Shown: in pieces, positions 43,627 to 56,081 of the stretch
Layout: every line of letters starts with the position of its first letter
Numbering within the stretch: the stretch's first letter is position 1
Assembly (NCBI GenBank): GCA_013146195.2
Contig: CM028384.1
Location: forward strand, 78,216,728-78,280,727
Direction of reading: 5' to 3'
DNA: 64,000 nt
Origin: Codonopsis lanceolata
Taxonomy: Eukaryota; Streptophyta; Magnoliopsida; Asterales; Campanulaceae
Made by a program: the position numbers and the translations under genes
Notes under the pieces: model-generated
The model's input: only the letters and a program-made list of their open reading frames with translations
Database searches by the model: none
Told to the model about the DNA's origin: nothing

Positions 43627-46348
43627 CCCAATCTCTTCACAAAATCAGCCAAACCTCTTCATTTTCCTCCACACAAACCGTGAGTTAGAGAGAGAGAGAC
43701 TCCATGGGAGATTCAAGCCCTAGCTCCTTCTCTCTTCGATCCAAGACAATCCATCCATCCGATTGCCTTCAAACTTCGGAATCTTGAAGCCCTCGACGTG
43801 TAGAACAAGTTCACCGATCGGATTTGCGTTCTCTTGAGTTTTCACTCAAGCTAGGTAAGTTACTTCCTTTTGATTTTGGTTCATTGGCCCTAAGGAAAAC
43901 AACCTATATGCTATTTGTGGGCAATGAACACTTGATATTCTTTGTATGTGTTATTTTGGGATTTTTTTGGAAGTATAAACTTGTAGGAGCATTTGTAGAG
44001 TGGCTTCTATGATTGTTGAGGTATATGATTACTCTTCATCTTGTGTTTCTAGGCTTATGAGCATGCTAGAAATCATGTCCATATGTTATTTGGGTTCATT
44101 GTGGAAATATGCCTATTTTGTGTATTTTTTGGAGGTATGAACTTGTCAATGCCATGTGTAGGATGATTTGAATGATGTTGTGAGTTGGGAGAAATATGTT
44201 ATCTCTTTGTTAAGATTTTTATGAATTTTTAGGCTTCGGAAACAAGCCCGGATTATTTTGGGAGAATTGCTATAACTTTGATTGATGTGTTAGTTTTGGG
44301 AATTATGAAATATGCATTTAATGAAATGCGATATTAAGACTCAATGGAGTCATTTAGGGTTCAATAAGATGTTAGTGAGCCTTATGTTGAAATCCTACGA
44401 TGTTCGGGTTTGGTTGGTTTTGATTGTGAGTACCCGAGCATCTCGAATTGTGTCCCATTTGTGACACCCATGATATAGAAACTTATTGGGGATTTATTTA
44501 GAGCGTGCTCGTTAGGGCACGGAGCATTAGAGACAAACCTATGATCTCATATGCCTTTAGGAAATGATTAATTGAATGAGTTCCCTCTTAGGGAATTTGG
44601 TTGCGTGCACATGAAAGCACTTCCGGGGTTTTGACTACGAGTTAGTTTTGGTACCCTCGAGATTGGTTTGAGAAGTCAATTATTTATGACAATTGGGACT
44701 ATGGTTGAGTCCGGTGTGCTTTTAAGTGAAATCAAATGCTAAGCCTTGTTTGTGGTTGTACTTAGACTAAATAATAGTCTTTGATTTAATCTTGAGTAGA
44801 GGACTATAGTAGACCTCACGTTGTGATTTATTGAGCTATAAGCTATTCTTGAATTGGTGATGACTTGAGGATTATGAATACCTCAATATGTGGTTTTTGA
44901 ACTAAACTTACAAGTTAGTTGAACATGTTAAGTGTGCACATCTATGTGCATTGTTTATTGGGTTTTGTACAGCATTATGACCTACTTGGTTTGATGAGCC
45001 CTTTTATGATGGACTTGGTCCTTATTGGTTTATCCAAGTAAATATCTACTTGAGCATCTTGATTTGAGTCCAGCTGGCGTCTTGGTCGTTTTGTCGGCAA
45101 TGGGACGATTCATAGCCTTTGGAGACATTCGCTATGAATCGCCGCATTGGTACCCTTTCTCCTCACTATTTGGCCGATAGTGGGATGTGGTCTCGTATTA
45201 GCGCCCCCTAGCCTGATATCGAGCTACCATTTCTCATCCCAGGGTTGGATGAATGTAACGAGGTACTCATTAAGAAAACTGATGAGTTGTGATCATTTGA
45301 GGATTGAAACCTAGATTATGATCATTTGTGGGTTGTACCCATGATTTGAATATTGAGGGCTAGGCCCAGGTCCTGATTTTACGTGGTTAGGTATAAGCAC
45401 TTATATGAAAGATAACATGCTATGTGGTTTATGAAGTTTATGTTATATGATGACTTAATACAAGTTTATTGTTGGTATACTAGTATGATACCATGATTTT
45501 ATATATGCTTGTGCATTATGCCATGCCACGACATGATATGCTATACTATTGCATTTAGTAACTTACTGGGTCATTATGACTCACTCCGTGTGTTTGTTTT
45601 CCTTAGTGTGTGCAGTGATCCCGTTAGTACGCGTGGCGGCTTCGGATAGTGATTCCTAGAAGGTGGTCTTCCGGGCTTTAAGCTTGGATTTATTATTATT
45701 ATTGTTATTATGAATTTGTGAGACACGAATGTAAAGTTATGTAGACTTTACTTGGGTAGATTATGTTAGTATTTTGTTCTCATATTATTTTGGGAGCCGA
45801 CTTGTTTGATCGAGCTGTTGTATCTCTTAAGAGTTTTTCCCTTTGTTATTTCGAGCATGCTTTAGCTCACCCATTCTAGTATTGTTGTTGCTATCTCCGA
45901 CATTAGTCGAGAGACTTTGGTTTAGTTGTTAGTATTTAATATCTTTTTCGTTTAGTTGATTTGTCCCTCCGGCATGTTGTAGCCGTTGAGTGGTTGTTTA
46001 TCAGGTTGGTATTCTGTTGATTCGCCGGCCTTAGGTTTGCCGATGGTTTGTTGTCCGTGCACAATGTTGCGTCACACGAGTCGTAGATTTGTCGAGAGAT
46101 AGTTATCTCTCAGCCTTGCGTTCCTTTGTTTAGGATTAAAGGCTTGGGTTCCACTTATGATTTGCTTCCGCAGATTTTAGTTTTTAGTTGTTCCGTATCG
46201 CCGTTATGGCTTTACCTTCCCGTTTAGAGTTTGTTGGTTCAACTCTTGACTCGCACCACTACGCTTAGCGGGTGCTTGTCCGTCTTTTAGCTTGTCTTGA
46301 CGGCATGACCTTGGGATTTCGCATTGGAGTCCGGGTCGGGTCGTCACA

Positions 46349-46708
46349 AGTTGAGGGTGATTCTAAGAAGTGTAGGTGTTTGTTGAGGACAAGTTACGGT
46401 TTACCATGTAGTTGTGAAATGTTGCACATGCAACAGAAAAATGTCCCGATTGAACCTCATGATATCCATGTGTTTTGGAGGACGTTGTCTATGGGCGGAA
46501 TTCAAGATATGAGTACATCAAGGGAATCTGGCTGATTTGATAAAAAAAAAACTTTTATCAGATATGGACGGGACTCCTAAATCGCAATAATATCACTATG
46601 CTAAATAGATTTTCGATGAACTACATCCCCCAACTAACATTTCTGAACCATAAATAGTGCGACACAAGGGGCGTCCAAAGAAGAACTCGACAAAGAGAGA
46701 CCTCTCAG
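46349..46708 (+). pseudogene. MULE: SWIM zinc finger and linker
   Basis: After the TSD the frame reads EGDSKKCRCLLRTSYGLPCSC, a SWIM-type finger (CxC...CxC here; CxH in many relatives), then NVPIEPHDIHVFWRTLS, a phrase typical of FAR1/MULE proteins. A TGA near 46533 and a poly(A)-like run follow. Further on KGRPKKNSTKRDLSG is an AT-hook-like linker. A GT-AG intron fits 46709-46806. Confidence 0.82.
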
Positions 46709-46806
46709 GTTTAAAAATGTTAAATGCTTACGTCATATTACTTTTTACATTTCTTTATAGTAAATGATTTATGCTTTAATGTTTATAATTATTTTCACCT
46801 AAATAG

Positions 46807-47378
46807 GTTACGAACATGTTAACCGTCAACCAGAAAGAGAATTAGGAGGTAGAGGTAAAGGTAGAGGTAGAAGAAGAGGAAAAGGACGTAGTTTATTAGC
46901 ATAGACCGGTAATTCCATTCCATACGCCTCTCACCTTCCACCATTGATGATCACTTTCATATCAAGTGTTATAGATGTCAAAGAAGATGGAAATTGTGGT
47001 TTCCGAGTTATTGTCCACTTTATTTATCACGACGAAGAAAAATGCGATCAGGTGCGTAATGACTTGATACAGGAACTTACTGACTACTCCAACTTCTACT
47101 CAACCATCAACTTCTTGGAAGGTGACATTGAAGGATCGTTGGTATGCCTGAATGAGCATACCTCTCCGGTTCCAACTGAGCATTGGTTGAATCTGGGCAT
47201 GCTCGGTTTCATCATTGCTACACGGTATCGGAGGATTGTGACTTGTTTGGCTAATATATCGATTGGTTGCAATACATGGTTGTCGTTGCAAGCCCGGTCT
47301 GTTGATGGACAACCGCTACAACCCTGGATCACAAGTATTGACTTTGGTGGGTGAATTTAATTCACTTCGTAGCACTTG
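46807..47378 (+). pseudogene. MULE: basic linker and OTU domain, truncated
   Basis: A Gly/Arg-rich stretch (GGRGKGRGRRRGKGRS) ends at a TAG at 46902-46904. The OTU domain follows: VKEDGNCGFRVI holds the Asp and catalytic Cys of OTU cysteine proteases, and EHWLNLGMLGFIIATRYRR matches the middle of OTU domains found with plant MULE transposases. OTU proteins remove ubiquitin; its role in these transposons is not known to me. The frame ends at 47354 and the segment is cut at 47379 by an LTR, before the place of the catalytic His. Confidence 0.82.
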
Positions 47379-49094
47379 TGTGGCAACCTGACCGAATCTC
47401 TTTACAAAATCCCAAGGTCGTGCCGTCAAGACAAGCTAAAAGACGGACAAGCACCTTGCTTAGCATAAATGTGCGAGTCAACAGTTGAACCCATGGGCTC
47501 CAAATAGGGATGTAAAGCCATAACGGTGATACGGAGTAACAAAAACCAAAACCTGTGGAAGCAAATCATAAGTGGAACGCAAGCCTTTAATTCCAAATCA
47601 TGGAATACAAGGATGAGAGACAACTATCTCTCGACAATTCTACTACGCGCGTGAAGCAACATCGCGCATGGGCAACAAACCATCGGCAAACCTAAGGCCG
47701 GCGAAACAACAAGATTGCAACCTGAAGAACCACAACTCAACAGCTATAACATGCCGGAGAAACAAGTCAAATATAAGAATAAGAGATCAAGTACTATACG
47801 ACTAAACCATAATCTCACGACTAATCTTGTCGGAGATAACGACAACGATAACAATACTAGATTATGCGAGCTAAAACCTTTCTCGGAAAGACAATGGAAA
47901 TAACTTATAAACAAATACAACAACTCGACCATACAAGTCGGCACCAAAATAATACAACCATAAAATATTAACACAATCTACCCAAGTAAAGTTTTCATAA
48001 CTTTACATCCATATCTCACAGTATAAGTAAATAAAAACAATAATAATAACTACAAGCTATTGCCCGGAAGACCACCTGCTATCAAACCCGAATACGCAGC
48101 TGCAACACGTACTAAAGAGCTCACTACATAAACTAAGGAAAACAAAACACGAAATGAGTCATAATGACCCAATAAGCTACTAAATGTAACAATATGGCAT
48201 AGCATGGCGTGGCGTGGCATGACATGATGCATAAGCATATATAAAAATCATGGCATCATATTTACATACTAGCAATAAACATGTATGACCGGCATACGGG
48301 CTCAACCCTCAATAATTAAACCATGAATCCAACCCTCAAATGATCACAACATGGGTCCAACCCTCAATGATCACAACATTTACACTTAGCACGTTATTCA
48401 CATAAGTGCGAGTAATAAACCACACAATATGATATGTTATGGACCCGGCCGATACGTAGCTCCTGTGATGCACGTATTGATACAACAAAGGGGCTACTTC
48501 CACACTGCAGCCAATAATGGATGGGTGTGTAAGGTCCCAGATACGACGATCCATAGCGATTACGAATCTTACGATTCGTATAGGTGATGTATCGTCCCAC
48601 CCTGACATAAAAATCAGACTAAATAATGTCAGCTGGACTCAATGCAATGCACAAATAGATATTTACTCGTCAAAACCAAATAAGGATCGAACTCGACAAG
48701 AGTGAACTCGTCCGACCAAATGCTCAAGTAGGTATTTACTCAACATAAGCAAATAAGGAACAAATTCGACTAGAGCGAACTCGTCCGTCCAAGTAGGTTA
48801 TCAATCTCAACTATAAATCAAGTCAAGGCAAATAAATTCTCACAACCAAATAATCGCAACCAACCTCAAGTCACAACCAAATCAAGAATAGCATGTAAGC
48901 TTACCAAAATCATATTATAGGGTCTACCGCAGTCCTTTACTCGAAAACAAGCCGAAAACTACTAGGTTAGTCTAATCATGATCACAAATCAAAACTTAAT
49001 ATTTAGTTTTCACAAAATACACCGGTCTCAACCATCGTCCAAATCTTCGTATATAATCGACATCCTCAAAACCAATTTCATAAATAACAAGACT
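47379..49094 (-). repeat. Gypsy LTR fragment of the solo-LTR subfamily, minus strand
   Basis: Begins TGTGGCAACCTGACCG, the eroded complement of the LTR end, and runs about 1.7 kb into the LTR (matches the complement of about 44600-46348). It inserted in the MULE OTU region (left flank ACTTG) and was then interrupted by copy B at 49095. It keeps the acceptor-like site (complement near 48132). Open frames inside are chance. Confidence 0.78.
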
Positions 49095-51060
49095 TGTGAC
49101 GACCCGACCCGGATCCCAATATGAGACCCCAAGGTCGTGCCGTCAGAACACACAACAAACAAGCAAAGGGTAAGGCTATAACAGCGATACGCCAACGACT
49201 CAACAAATGTGGAAGCGAATAACTTAATGGAACCCGAGCTAACAAGCTCCGAAATATAAAACAACCCAAGAGATAATAAATCTCTCGGCCAAAAAATTCT
49301 AAGCACATGACGCAACAGTGGATACGTACAACAAAACCACCTGTTACAATTTATAAACAATACTATATCCAAGTCATCGGCGACGTTACAGCCAGAACCC
49401 AACATTAAACTAAGTCTACAACTCTAGTCTACACACTTCACGGATAAACATGTCGGAATACAACATAACCAACAATATAAACAGACTCGAGATGGAATAA
49501 ATATGTACTTAAATAAACATGGCTCGACTAACATTTGTTTGCTCACAAAAGACCAAGTACTAATAATTTACAAGTACAAGTACCAATAAAAACCGCAAGC
49601 TTTACTACCCATAGTGAAGTCTATATAACTTCACTTCCCAAACGTCCTTTCAAAATAAACAAGGCTACAAAATAATAATAGTAGCAACCTTCACAAGAAC
49701 CACACTTCTATCGTAGACTCGGCGGATTCCTTCAAATCACTAGCTTGGCTCGAATCTAAGGAAAACAAAGTAAACGAGTAAGTCATAAAGACATAGTAAG
49801 CTACTAAAGATGCAATGTAATGGCATGATATTATGCTCAAATAAAACATGTACATCTCATGTCATACTCATAATATATTATTTCATGGTATAATCCTCAA
49901 CACAAACCAATTTCCATCCATAGTCACATAGAACATAGTTCTACATAAATTATCATAAAATAATTCATATCAAATAGAGTATGATTCTCAATTCCAAAAT
50001 GTGTAGCATTTTATTTTCCACATTTTAACCTATCATCAAACAACCAACCCCATAACCCAATTATACCATGAGTCTCATACCTCATCATTTAACATAACTC
50101 ATATAATAATTCTTATATGAAAGATTATTGTTTCCATTCTAATCTTGGATAGCATGTTATATTTTTAGTATAACATCATATCATAAAATCATCATTTTAT
50201 TATCATGTTATATTTCTATTATAACATTTCATCAAGTAATCATCATCTCATGTAAATCATATCATTAACCACGTAGCACAACAATTTATATAAGTGCTCG
50301 TAAAATAAACCACATAAGAGAGAAGATGATTCCTTTTCCGCATCCGCCGTGTAGCTCCTACAAAACACGTGAAACCATATGTGTCCTCGATATCCCTTTT
50401 CGTGGTATCGACGTCCCGAGACAATCACTCGCTCGAGTTCCATAGCTGTCAAAGGTAGGTGTATTACTCTAGCAATGACCAGCTACTTCCCCACTATGGC
50501 CATCGATGGAGGGGTGTGCGCAACCCGGCACGACGATCTATTGCTATCACGAATCCCATAATTCGTGAAGACAATGCATCGTCCCGCCAAAGACTCAAAC
50601 CAAAACGACACCAGCTGGACTCAAACACAAGCACATGTAATATATACTCGCATGCTCAACCATAGGAAAAGTACAACACACCGCACTAATCCAATCAAGT
50701 AGATATTTACTTTTAAATCACATAGTTATGCATTCTTATGCTAACTAACTCATAAACACATTAGAGTAATAATACCAAGTCTCTAATACCAAAGTGTTCT
50801 TCATACACTTGAAAACGCTCGGAGGCTTAGCCTCCATCAAAACTACCCCAAATTTCGTAGGATCTTAATATGTGATTCATTATATTCATATTAGTCCCAT
50901 AATCAACTCCGTTAAGTCATTTCTACTCTTTCCAAATCCGAAGGCGTAGAAGCTATTTGCATCACCACCTTCCTATTATTCATTAGCTAAGTTCTCAAGG
51001 TTAACAACATTGTGTAACCCAAATAATCCATTCCTTCCCAACCAAAATCCCAAACATGGT

Positions 51061-51913
51061 TGTAAGGGTAAAATAGGTCATGCCTATTTTAGCTTTTGTT
51101 TTCCCTTTCTTGGTAAAATTCATATTAGACAAGTTTTGGCATTTTTGGTATCTAAATCTTTAATTAGATTTTGTTTTCCTTGGTCCTTAAGTTTAGAAAT
51201 TATTTTTGGAAACAAAATATAGTCAACAATCCTTTGTCAACCGTGTTTCTAGACTCCTTGATTATATGGTAATAAAATCTAGAGATATGGTAAGTAGATT
51301 TTATTCCTTACCACTAATCCTTGTCCTTATTGGAGATGGATTCCTTCTTTGTATGTAGGTTTCCTCAAGGATTATAAATAGAAGACAAAGGGCAACGACT
51401 GTAATACACTTTGAGAGAGAAGAGAGCTGATTCAGAAAACCAGAAGCATAAATTTTAGAAGTTCAGAACCTGATTCCAGTTTCTAGATGTGCAGCAGTTT
51501 TTGAATGTAGCTCCGAATGTTACTACATTGGGCGTTGATGTTGTTTTGTCTTCCTTGCTGATTTTAGGAAGCTATTTGTTTCTTCCCACGTTTTATATAC
51601 CTGTTTTTCTCTGGGTGTTTTGCTATCCAAGACTTGTTGTCTTGTGAGAGTATTTTGTTTGGTGATTTCACATAGTTTTTGTAAAACAATTCATCCTTTT
51701 TAGTGAAATCTTTTTAGCCATGAGGCTAGATCTACAAGCATAGGCTTGTAGATTGTTTGGTAAACCTTTGTGCTTATTTTCGTGCTTTAGTATTAAGTCT
51801 TCCGCTATTCAATTTTATTTGACCATTGTGACTTCCATTGTAGCTATATCGACAACTACATTGGAAACTGCTTTGGCTGTTTTTGGAGAATCCTAGCTAC
51901 TTGTGTTCTTTTA
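51061..51913 (+). repeat. Copia solo LTR 2
   Basis: 853 bp, TGTAAGGGTAAAATAGG to GTTCTTTTA, the same family as 27447-28359. Flanks are ATGGT (51056-51060) and ATGCT (51914-51918), a TSD with one change. The empty site is preserved at 3494-3500 in copy A. The TATAAATAG box is at about 51373. Confidence 0.9.
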
Positions 51914-52791
51914 ATGCTTCATAGATCAACACTTAACATTTAGAGTCAATCATTACCTTTCAAGCATGCATCTCAAGATAACATTTAATCTAGCATGCTT
52001 TCACCCAAAATAGTCATTTATCTAACCAAGATGTAAATTCATAACCAAGATATAAATTCGTCTAGCATGCTCATAACTAAGATGTAAATTCATCTAGCAT
52101 GCTCACAACATTAAATTCATGAGTTAGAGTTGAACAACATACTCTTATATACATAAAAGTCAACTCAATCCATGAAAATCAAACATTACATTTTAATCAT
52201 ACAATTCATAATGATAATTCATTTATAAATTTCACAACCAAAAATAGGATTCACCAAGCATACTTCCAACCTTAATCTTAAATCCATATATGATTCCAAT
52301 AATTCACAAATTACCAATAGGAACCCCAAAATCATTTATATCACCAATAACACCATTTATTTCATAATCAATTAATCATCATATCAAACCCATGGATTTT
52401 AGGAAATCATATGACCATCATGCTCAAGTCCAAACTAACAAAATGAAGCTTAATAATATACTTCATTAAACATAGAAATCAACCTACTCATGCTTCTAGC
52501 AAGTTCACTCTTCAAAACTCAAAATAAAATCACGCATAGCATACATATGTACTCATTGACCTCAAATAGCAAGCCCTTTGTTTTCCTTAGTGTCAATGAG
52601 CACAAAATCCATAAGAGGAGGATTATAGTAGCTTACATGACTTGGATGAAAACTTCAAAGAATCAAAATCCGATCAGTGACGTTATTCTACTCATCGAGG
52701 GCTTCAAGAATCCATAGTTTGAAGGCAATCCAACGGTTGAATCTTCATGGATTGGAGGAAGAAGAGCTAGGGCTCAAAGCTTCCATGGACT

Positions 52792-52795
<4 letters not shown>

Positions 52796-52823
<28 letters not shown>
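52796..52823. repeat. (CT)n run in LTR
   Basis: About 14 CT dinucleotides just downstream of the LTR TATA box in element direction (as GA); copy A has a shorter run near 4350. Confidence 0.85.
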
Positions 52824-52826
<3 letters not shown>

Positions 52827-53719
52827 ATACGTATAAGAAGAAAGAAAGAAATGAGGGATTTTGCTGCAATTACAAAGGGGAATGTGTATTTATACTTCCC
52901 TAACTAAAGAGGGCACAAAAGGGATTTCTTTTGTACAATTAGTGAAGATTAGGAGTAATCACTCACTAATCCAACCTTAATTAACTACCCAAACATGTTA
53001 AGACATGATTAGGACTAAGTATGGGGGTTAGGAAGGGTTTAGAGGGGGTTTAGAAAGGGTAGGATAGGAAATACACTCTATAAAAAAAACAGGGACTAGG
53101 CTGTTACGGGGGCAATGCATTCGAATGGTGCCCATATCATGCGACTGCATCCCCTTCATTTTCCGTTGGTGACATTTTCCGTTAAGTTTGTTGAGGTAAG
53201 GTCTTTCCCGCATGCAACCGCAAACCTTAAATCTTCAAAATGGCCTATAATTCAACCCTTAATGACCTCAAACACTTAGCTAAATCAAAAAAAGTCTCAA
53301 ACCACTTTGAAATTAGGTCTAGACTCCCACAAACAACTCCCGAAACAACTCGGAGCGAAACCGAAGCAAGGCACAACAACTTGCTAACGAAACGACGAAT
53401 GAAACCACAAACCGACGGGCAACAACACAAGATTATAAACATTTCAAAAGGATATTGAATAGTCCTGAATGCTTTTCAGATGTTAAAATACAGATAGGAG
53501 AAAAAAACTCCTGAAAGACGAGACGATCACCCAACTCCATCTCCCACTACGCGATAAGGACAATTGCTATCCTCGAAGCGTCAAAACATCGCTAGACTTA
53601 AGAATTAATGCATCCAACTAGAAGTCTAACACACATAAACATGTTAATCAATCATCATGTAAAGATCTAGGACCAATTCGAGGTCAGAAACACAAAACGT
53701 AAGAAATCTCTCAATCGCG

Positions 53720-53749
53720 TCGCATTCCGACTATCGTCGAGTTACGACT
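53720..53749 (-). promoter_or_regulatory. Double GTCG-N5-CGAC dyad (copy B)
   Basis: On the minus strand GTCG-TAACT-CGAC-GATA-GTCG-GAATG-CGAC, 169 bases from the LTR edge; all four half-sites perfect. Confidence 0.62.
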
Positions 53750-53918
53750 TGTGACTTTAGCAAGTAAACAACTATATGGCATCTCTTAATAGTATTTTGG
53801 TCTTAATGTGATTTCTCATGCACATCTAGACTCTCTCACAAACCAAACAAGCAATCAACCAAGGATGAAATGCGAGCATTGCACGTAATTCAAGCTAACC
53901 GGAAATCGGGGTATTACA

Positions 53919-53931
53919 TCCTCTCCCCCTT
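53919..53931 (-). other. Polypurine tract (copy B)
   Basis: TCCTCTCCCCCTT on the plus strand, the complement of AAGGGGGAGAGGA. Confidence 0.88.
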
Positions 53932-54088
53932 AAAAAGAATTCATCCCGAATTCTAAACCGCATCACAAACCAACGTTAGGTCATCACCCAAAAATAAATA
54001 CCCAAACACAGCTACGATGTCTCTCAATTCCGAGTGAACAATCGATGTTTAAAACCATAAACCTAGACTCAATCTCCGAGTCTATTAT

Positions 54089-54655
54089 TGTCACCTACTA
54101 TGTGTAGCCCACACACCGCCCACCGAGCACGCAACACCTTGGGTCATCGGGCCCACCACAAGCACCAAGCAAAAGTCCATGGATGATGTTGGTGCCCGAG
54201 TAGCGCATGGCTACCTTATAAATCAAGCACAAGTCCCACATATAGCCGATGTGGGATTGGGGTATTACAATCTCCCCACTTAAATCCTTGACGTCCTCGT
54301 CAAGTCCGAATCATACCCCGGGCGATGCAGGAACCAAGAGGGGGCTCGTACAGGAATCAAGAGGTGGCTCCCACCTTCTGCGGTGTAGTACTTTGGCCCG
54401 TACAGCACTTTGTTCCCATATTTCCAGCCGGGACCCGCTCTGATACCATTTGTAATGACCTGAGCCCGAGAGCTCGGTCTGCTACGTGTAGCCCACACAC
54501 TGGCCCACTGAGCACGCAGCACCTTGGGTCATCAAGCCCACCACAAGCCGACCCAAAAGTCCATGGATGATGTTGGTGCCCAGTAGTAGCGCATGGCTAC
54601 CTTATAAATCAAACACAAGTCCCACATCTACCCGATGTGGGATTGGCGTATTACA
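54089..54655 (-). mobile_element. TRIM (miniature LTR retrotransposon)
   Basis: 567 bp: left LTR 54089-54269 (181 bp) and right LTR 54451-54655 (205 bp) share TGTAGCCCACACAC...ATGTGGGATTGG. Between them are a PPT complement (TCTCCCCACTTAAA, 54271) and a PBS complement (CTCTGATACCATT, 54438-54450), giving minus orientation. No coding. Perfect 5-bp TSD ATTAT (54084-54088 and 54656-54660). The empty site reads GAGTCTATTATCACAATAACC in the complement of copies C and D. The left LTR lacks about 25 bases near its outer end. The open frames at 54249-54570 are TRIM sequence. Confidence 0.92.
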
Positions 54656-56081
54656 ATTATCACAATAACCAAACTAAGCAATCGAGAATCAAACCACAAA
54701 AATCTCACATTCACATGTTCAAAAATTGCCAATAATCATAGCAACACCAAACACTTAAGATTTAAAATAACTTGACTTATACTTGAGTCGCGAAGGCACA
54801 CACAAATTCCATTATTAATTAATTAACCATGTGAATCCCAAACATATCAACAGAGCATATTCAAAGACATTATAAATACCAATCTCTCAAAACTTTTTAC
54901 TTCGGAGCCACAACATGAGATTTCCATAAAAGAAATTCTAAATCATAAGACATAAAGATTGCCGATAGAGCAATTCACAAATTAGAGAAGAGTGTTCCAT
55001 AACACGCTCCTAAAACAAGCAAGCCAACCTTCATGATTATGCAAACCACACTCGCAAATTTCCAAATTATGGATTAAACACATAAGATCACATAACAGCA
55101 TTGAATGAATATTCATTCTATTTATTTTCCTTCCTTTTGGTTAGAGGTTTAGTCAATTTCTAACCTACTTGCTACCAATCCTAGTCCACCAACGAACCTC
55201 TTTTGATCACCAATTCAGGGTACCAACTGAATTGGATTTCAAAAGCTTCCGTTGCAAGGATGCGAAGGTTCATGAGAAAATTTTAAGCATCCATCTCTAC
55301 AGTCTCACCTAATCATGCAACAGTTTAATCATGGCATAATTATTAGGCAATGATAATTAGATCTTATCATGCAACAGAGTAAGCAAGTTATCCTTACTAC
55401 AAATGCGCATAGGCATGTTCATACTCAAATAATGCTATATCCATTAAGTACATTTATTACTTTTGTAAACCATACTTTTACCTTCAATAGAGTACATTTA
55501 TTATGCATACCCATATAAAGGCAATATTTTAATACCTGTAACAAAGACAATACATGTGTCGATACTAGTCATGTTTATACTGTGAAAACAACATGTGTAT
55601 TTTTACTCATAATTTAATCATCAAGCGAACGATAAAATTCCTATCATTAGCAATGCCACAAGTATACATGTATATCATGCAAATGTGATATACAATCACC
55701 AAGTATCATCATACTTCAACTCATATACTCCATGTAATTCATGCAGTTCATGCAACTCATATAATCCATATAACTCGTGTAACTCATAATCATGCATATT
55801 GGTTAATCAAACAACTATTATAACACAAGTGATTACCAATCCAATCGTGCATATTCAACACAAAACCAACAAAACATACTCATAAATTTCCATCGTCATA
55901 ATTTACTAACCAATGGAAATTCTAACAATTACCAAGGTCCATATATCCCGTATACTCACCTAACAATATTTTCATAGTAAACCCAAGGAAAAGAGTTAAT
56001 AAGGTGTATGGTCCACAGGGTATCGAAAAACACACAAACACACACAGTGAAGGTGCGAATTATTTTATTTCCCTTTAGGGT

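Larger units (their letters stand above)
42585..46348 (+). repeat. Gypsy solo LTR, 3.76 kb
   Basis: TGTAACACCCCGCTCC to CGTCACA, flanked by the perfect 5-bp TSD AGTTG (42580-42584 and 46349-46353). It has the double dyad (42755-42784, two bases off), the palindrome region 43294-43330 (AGGCG/CGCCT arms), TATAAATAG 43618, TAG|GTAAGT at 43854, a hairpin at 43879-43929, acceptor-like TTGTTTTCCTTAG ending 45606 and the U5 hairpin 46314-46332. It is a sister subfamily of copy D; the minus-strand pieces at 5450-7610 and 47379-49094 belong with it. Confidence 0.92.
29531..47378 (+). mobile_element. FAR1/OTU-type MULE, broken and twice interrupted
   Basis: A Mutator-like transposase gene spread over five segments: 29531-30777, 30864-30991, 42450-42584, 46354-46708 and 46807-47378. 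It is split by a complete gypsy element (30992-42444) and a solo LTR (42585-46348). Domain order is FAR1-type zinc finger, MULE DDE region, SWIM finger, basic linker and OTU. The right end is cut by another LTR at 47379. No TIRs were found: the left is unclear and the right is lost. About 200 bases of the left part also hold a T-rich insertion (29566-29640). The fragment is older than everything inside it. Confidence 0.85.
49095..53918 (-). repeat. 3' LTR of copy B, about 4 kb plus a solo-LTR insertion
   Basis: TGTGACGACC (U5 edge, 49095) to GTATTACA (U3 edge, 53918). Without the 853-base copia LTR and its TSD it is about 3.97 kb. It is the closest relative of the 3169 LTR. Marks: U5 hairpin 49111-49129, TATA box 52887-52894, (CT)n run 52796-52823, palindrome region about 53115-53151 (eroded by C-to-T type changes) and double dyad 53720-53749. 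Open frames at 49028-50665 and 52490-53458 are LTR sequence. Confidence 0.87.
49095..55985 (-). mobile_element. Giant-LTR gypsy element, copy B, minus strand
   Basis: 3' LTR 49095-53918, PPT 53919-53931, and about 1.5 kb of the conserved non-coding internal block (53932-about 55985, minus the TRIM). It is cut on the right by the plus-strand LINE, so gag and 5' LTR are not seen. The internal block aligns with the complement of copies C and D, for example GGATCACCAATT-type sequence at 55205-55262 against 37421-37565. Confidence 0.85.

Noticed and set aside
49028..49405. 125-codon minus-strand open frame
   Set aside because: Spans the junction of two LTRs and matches only LTR sequence; the similar frame at 3050-3409 is the same LTR.
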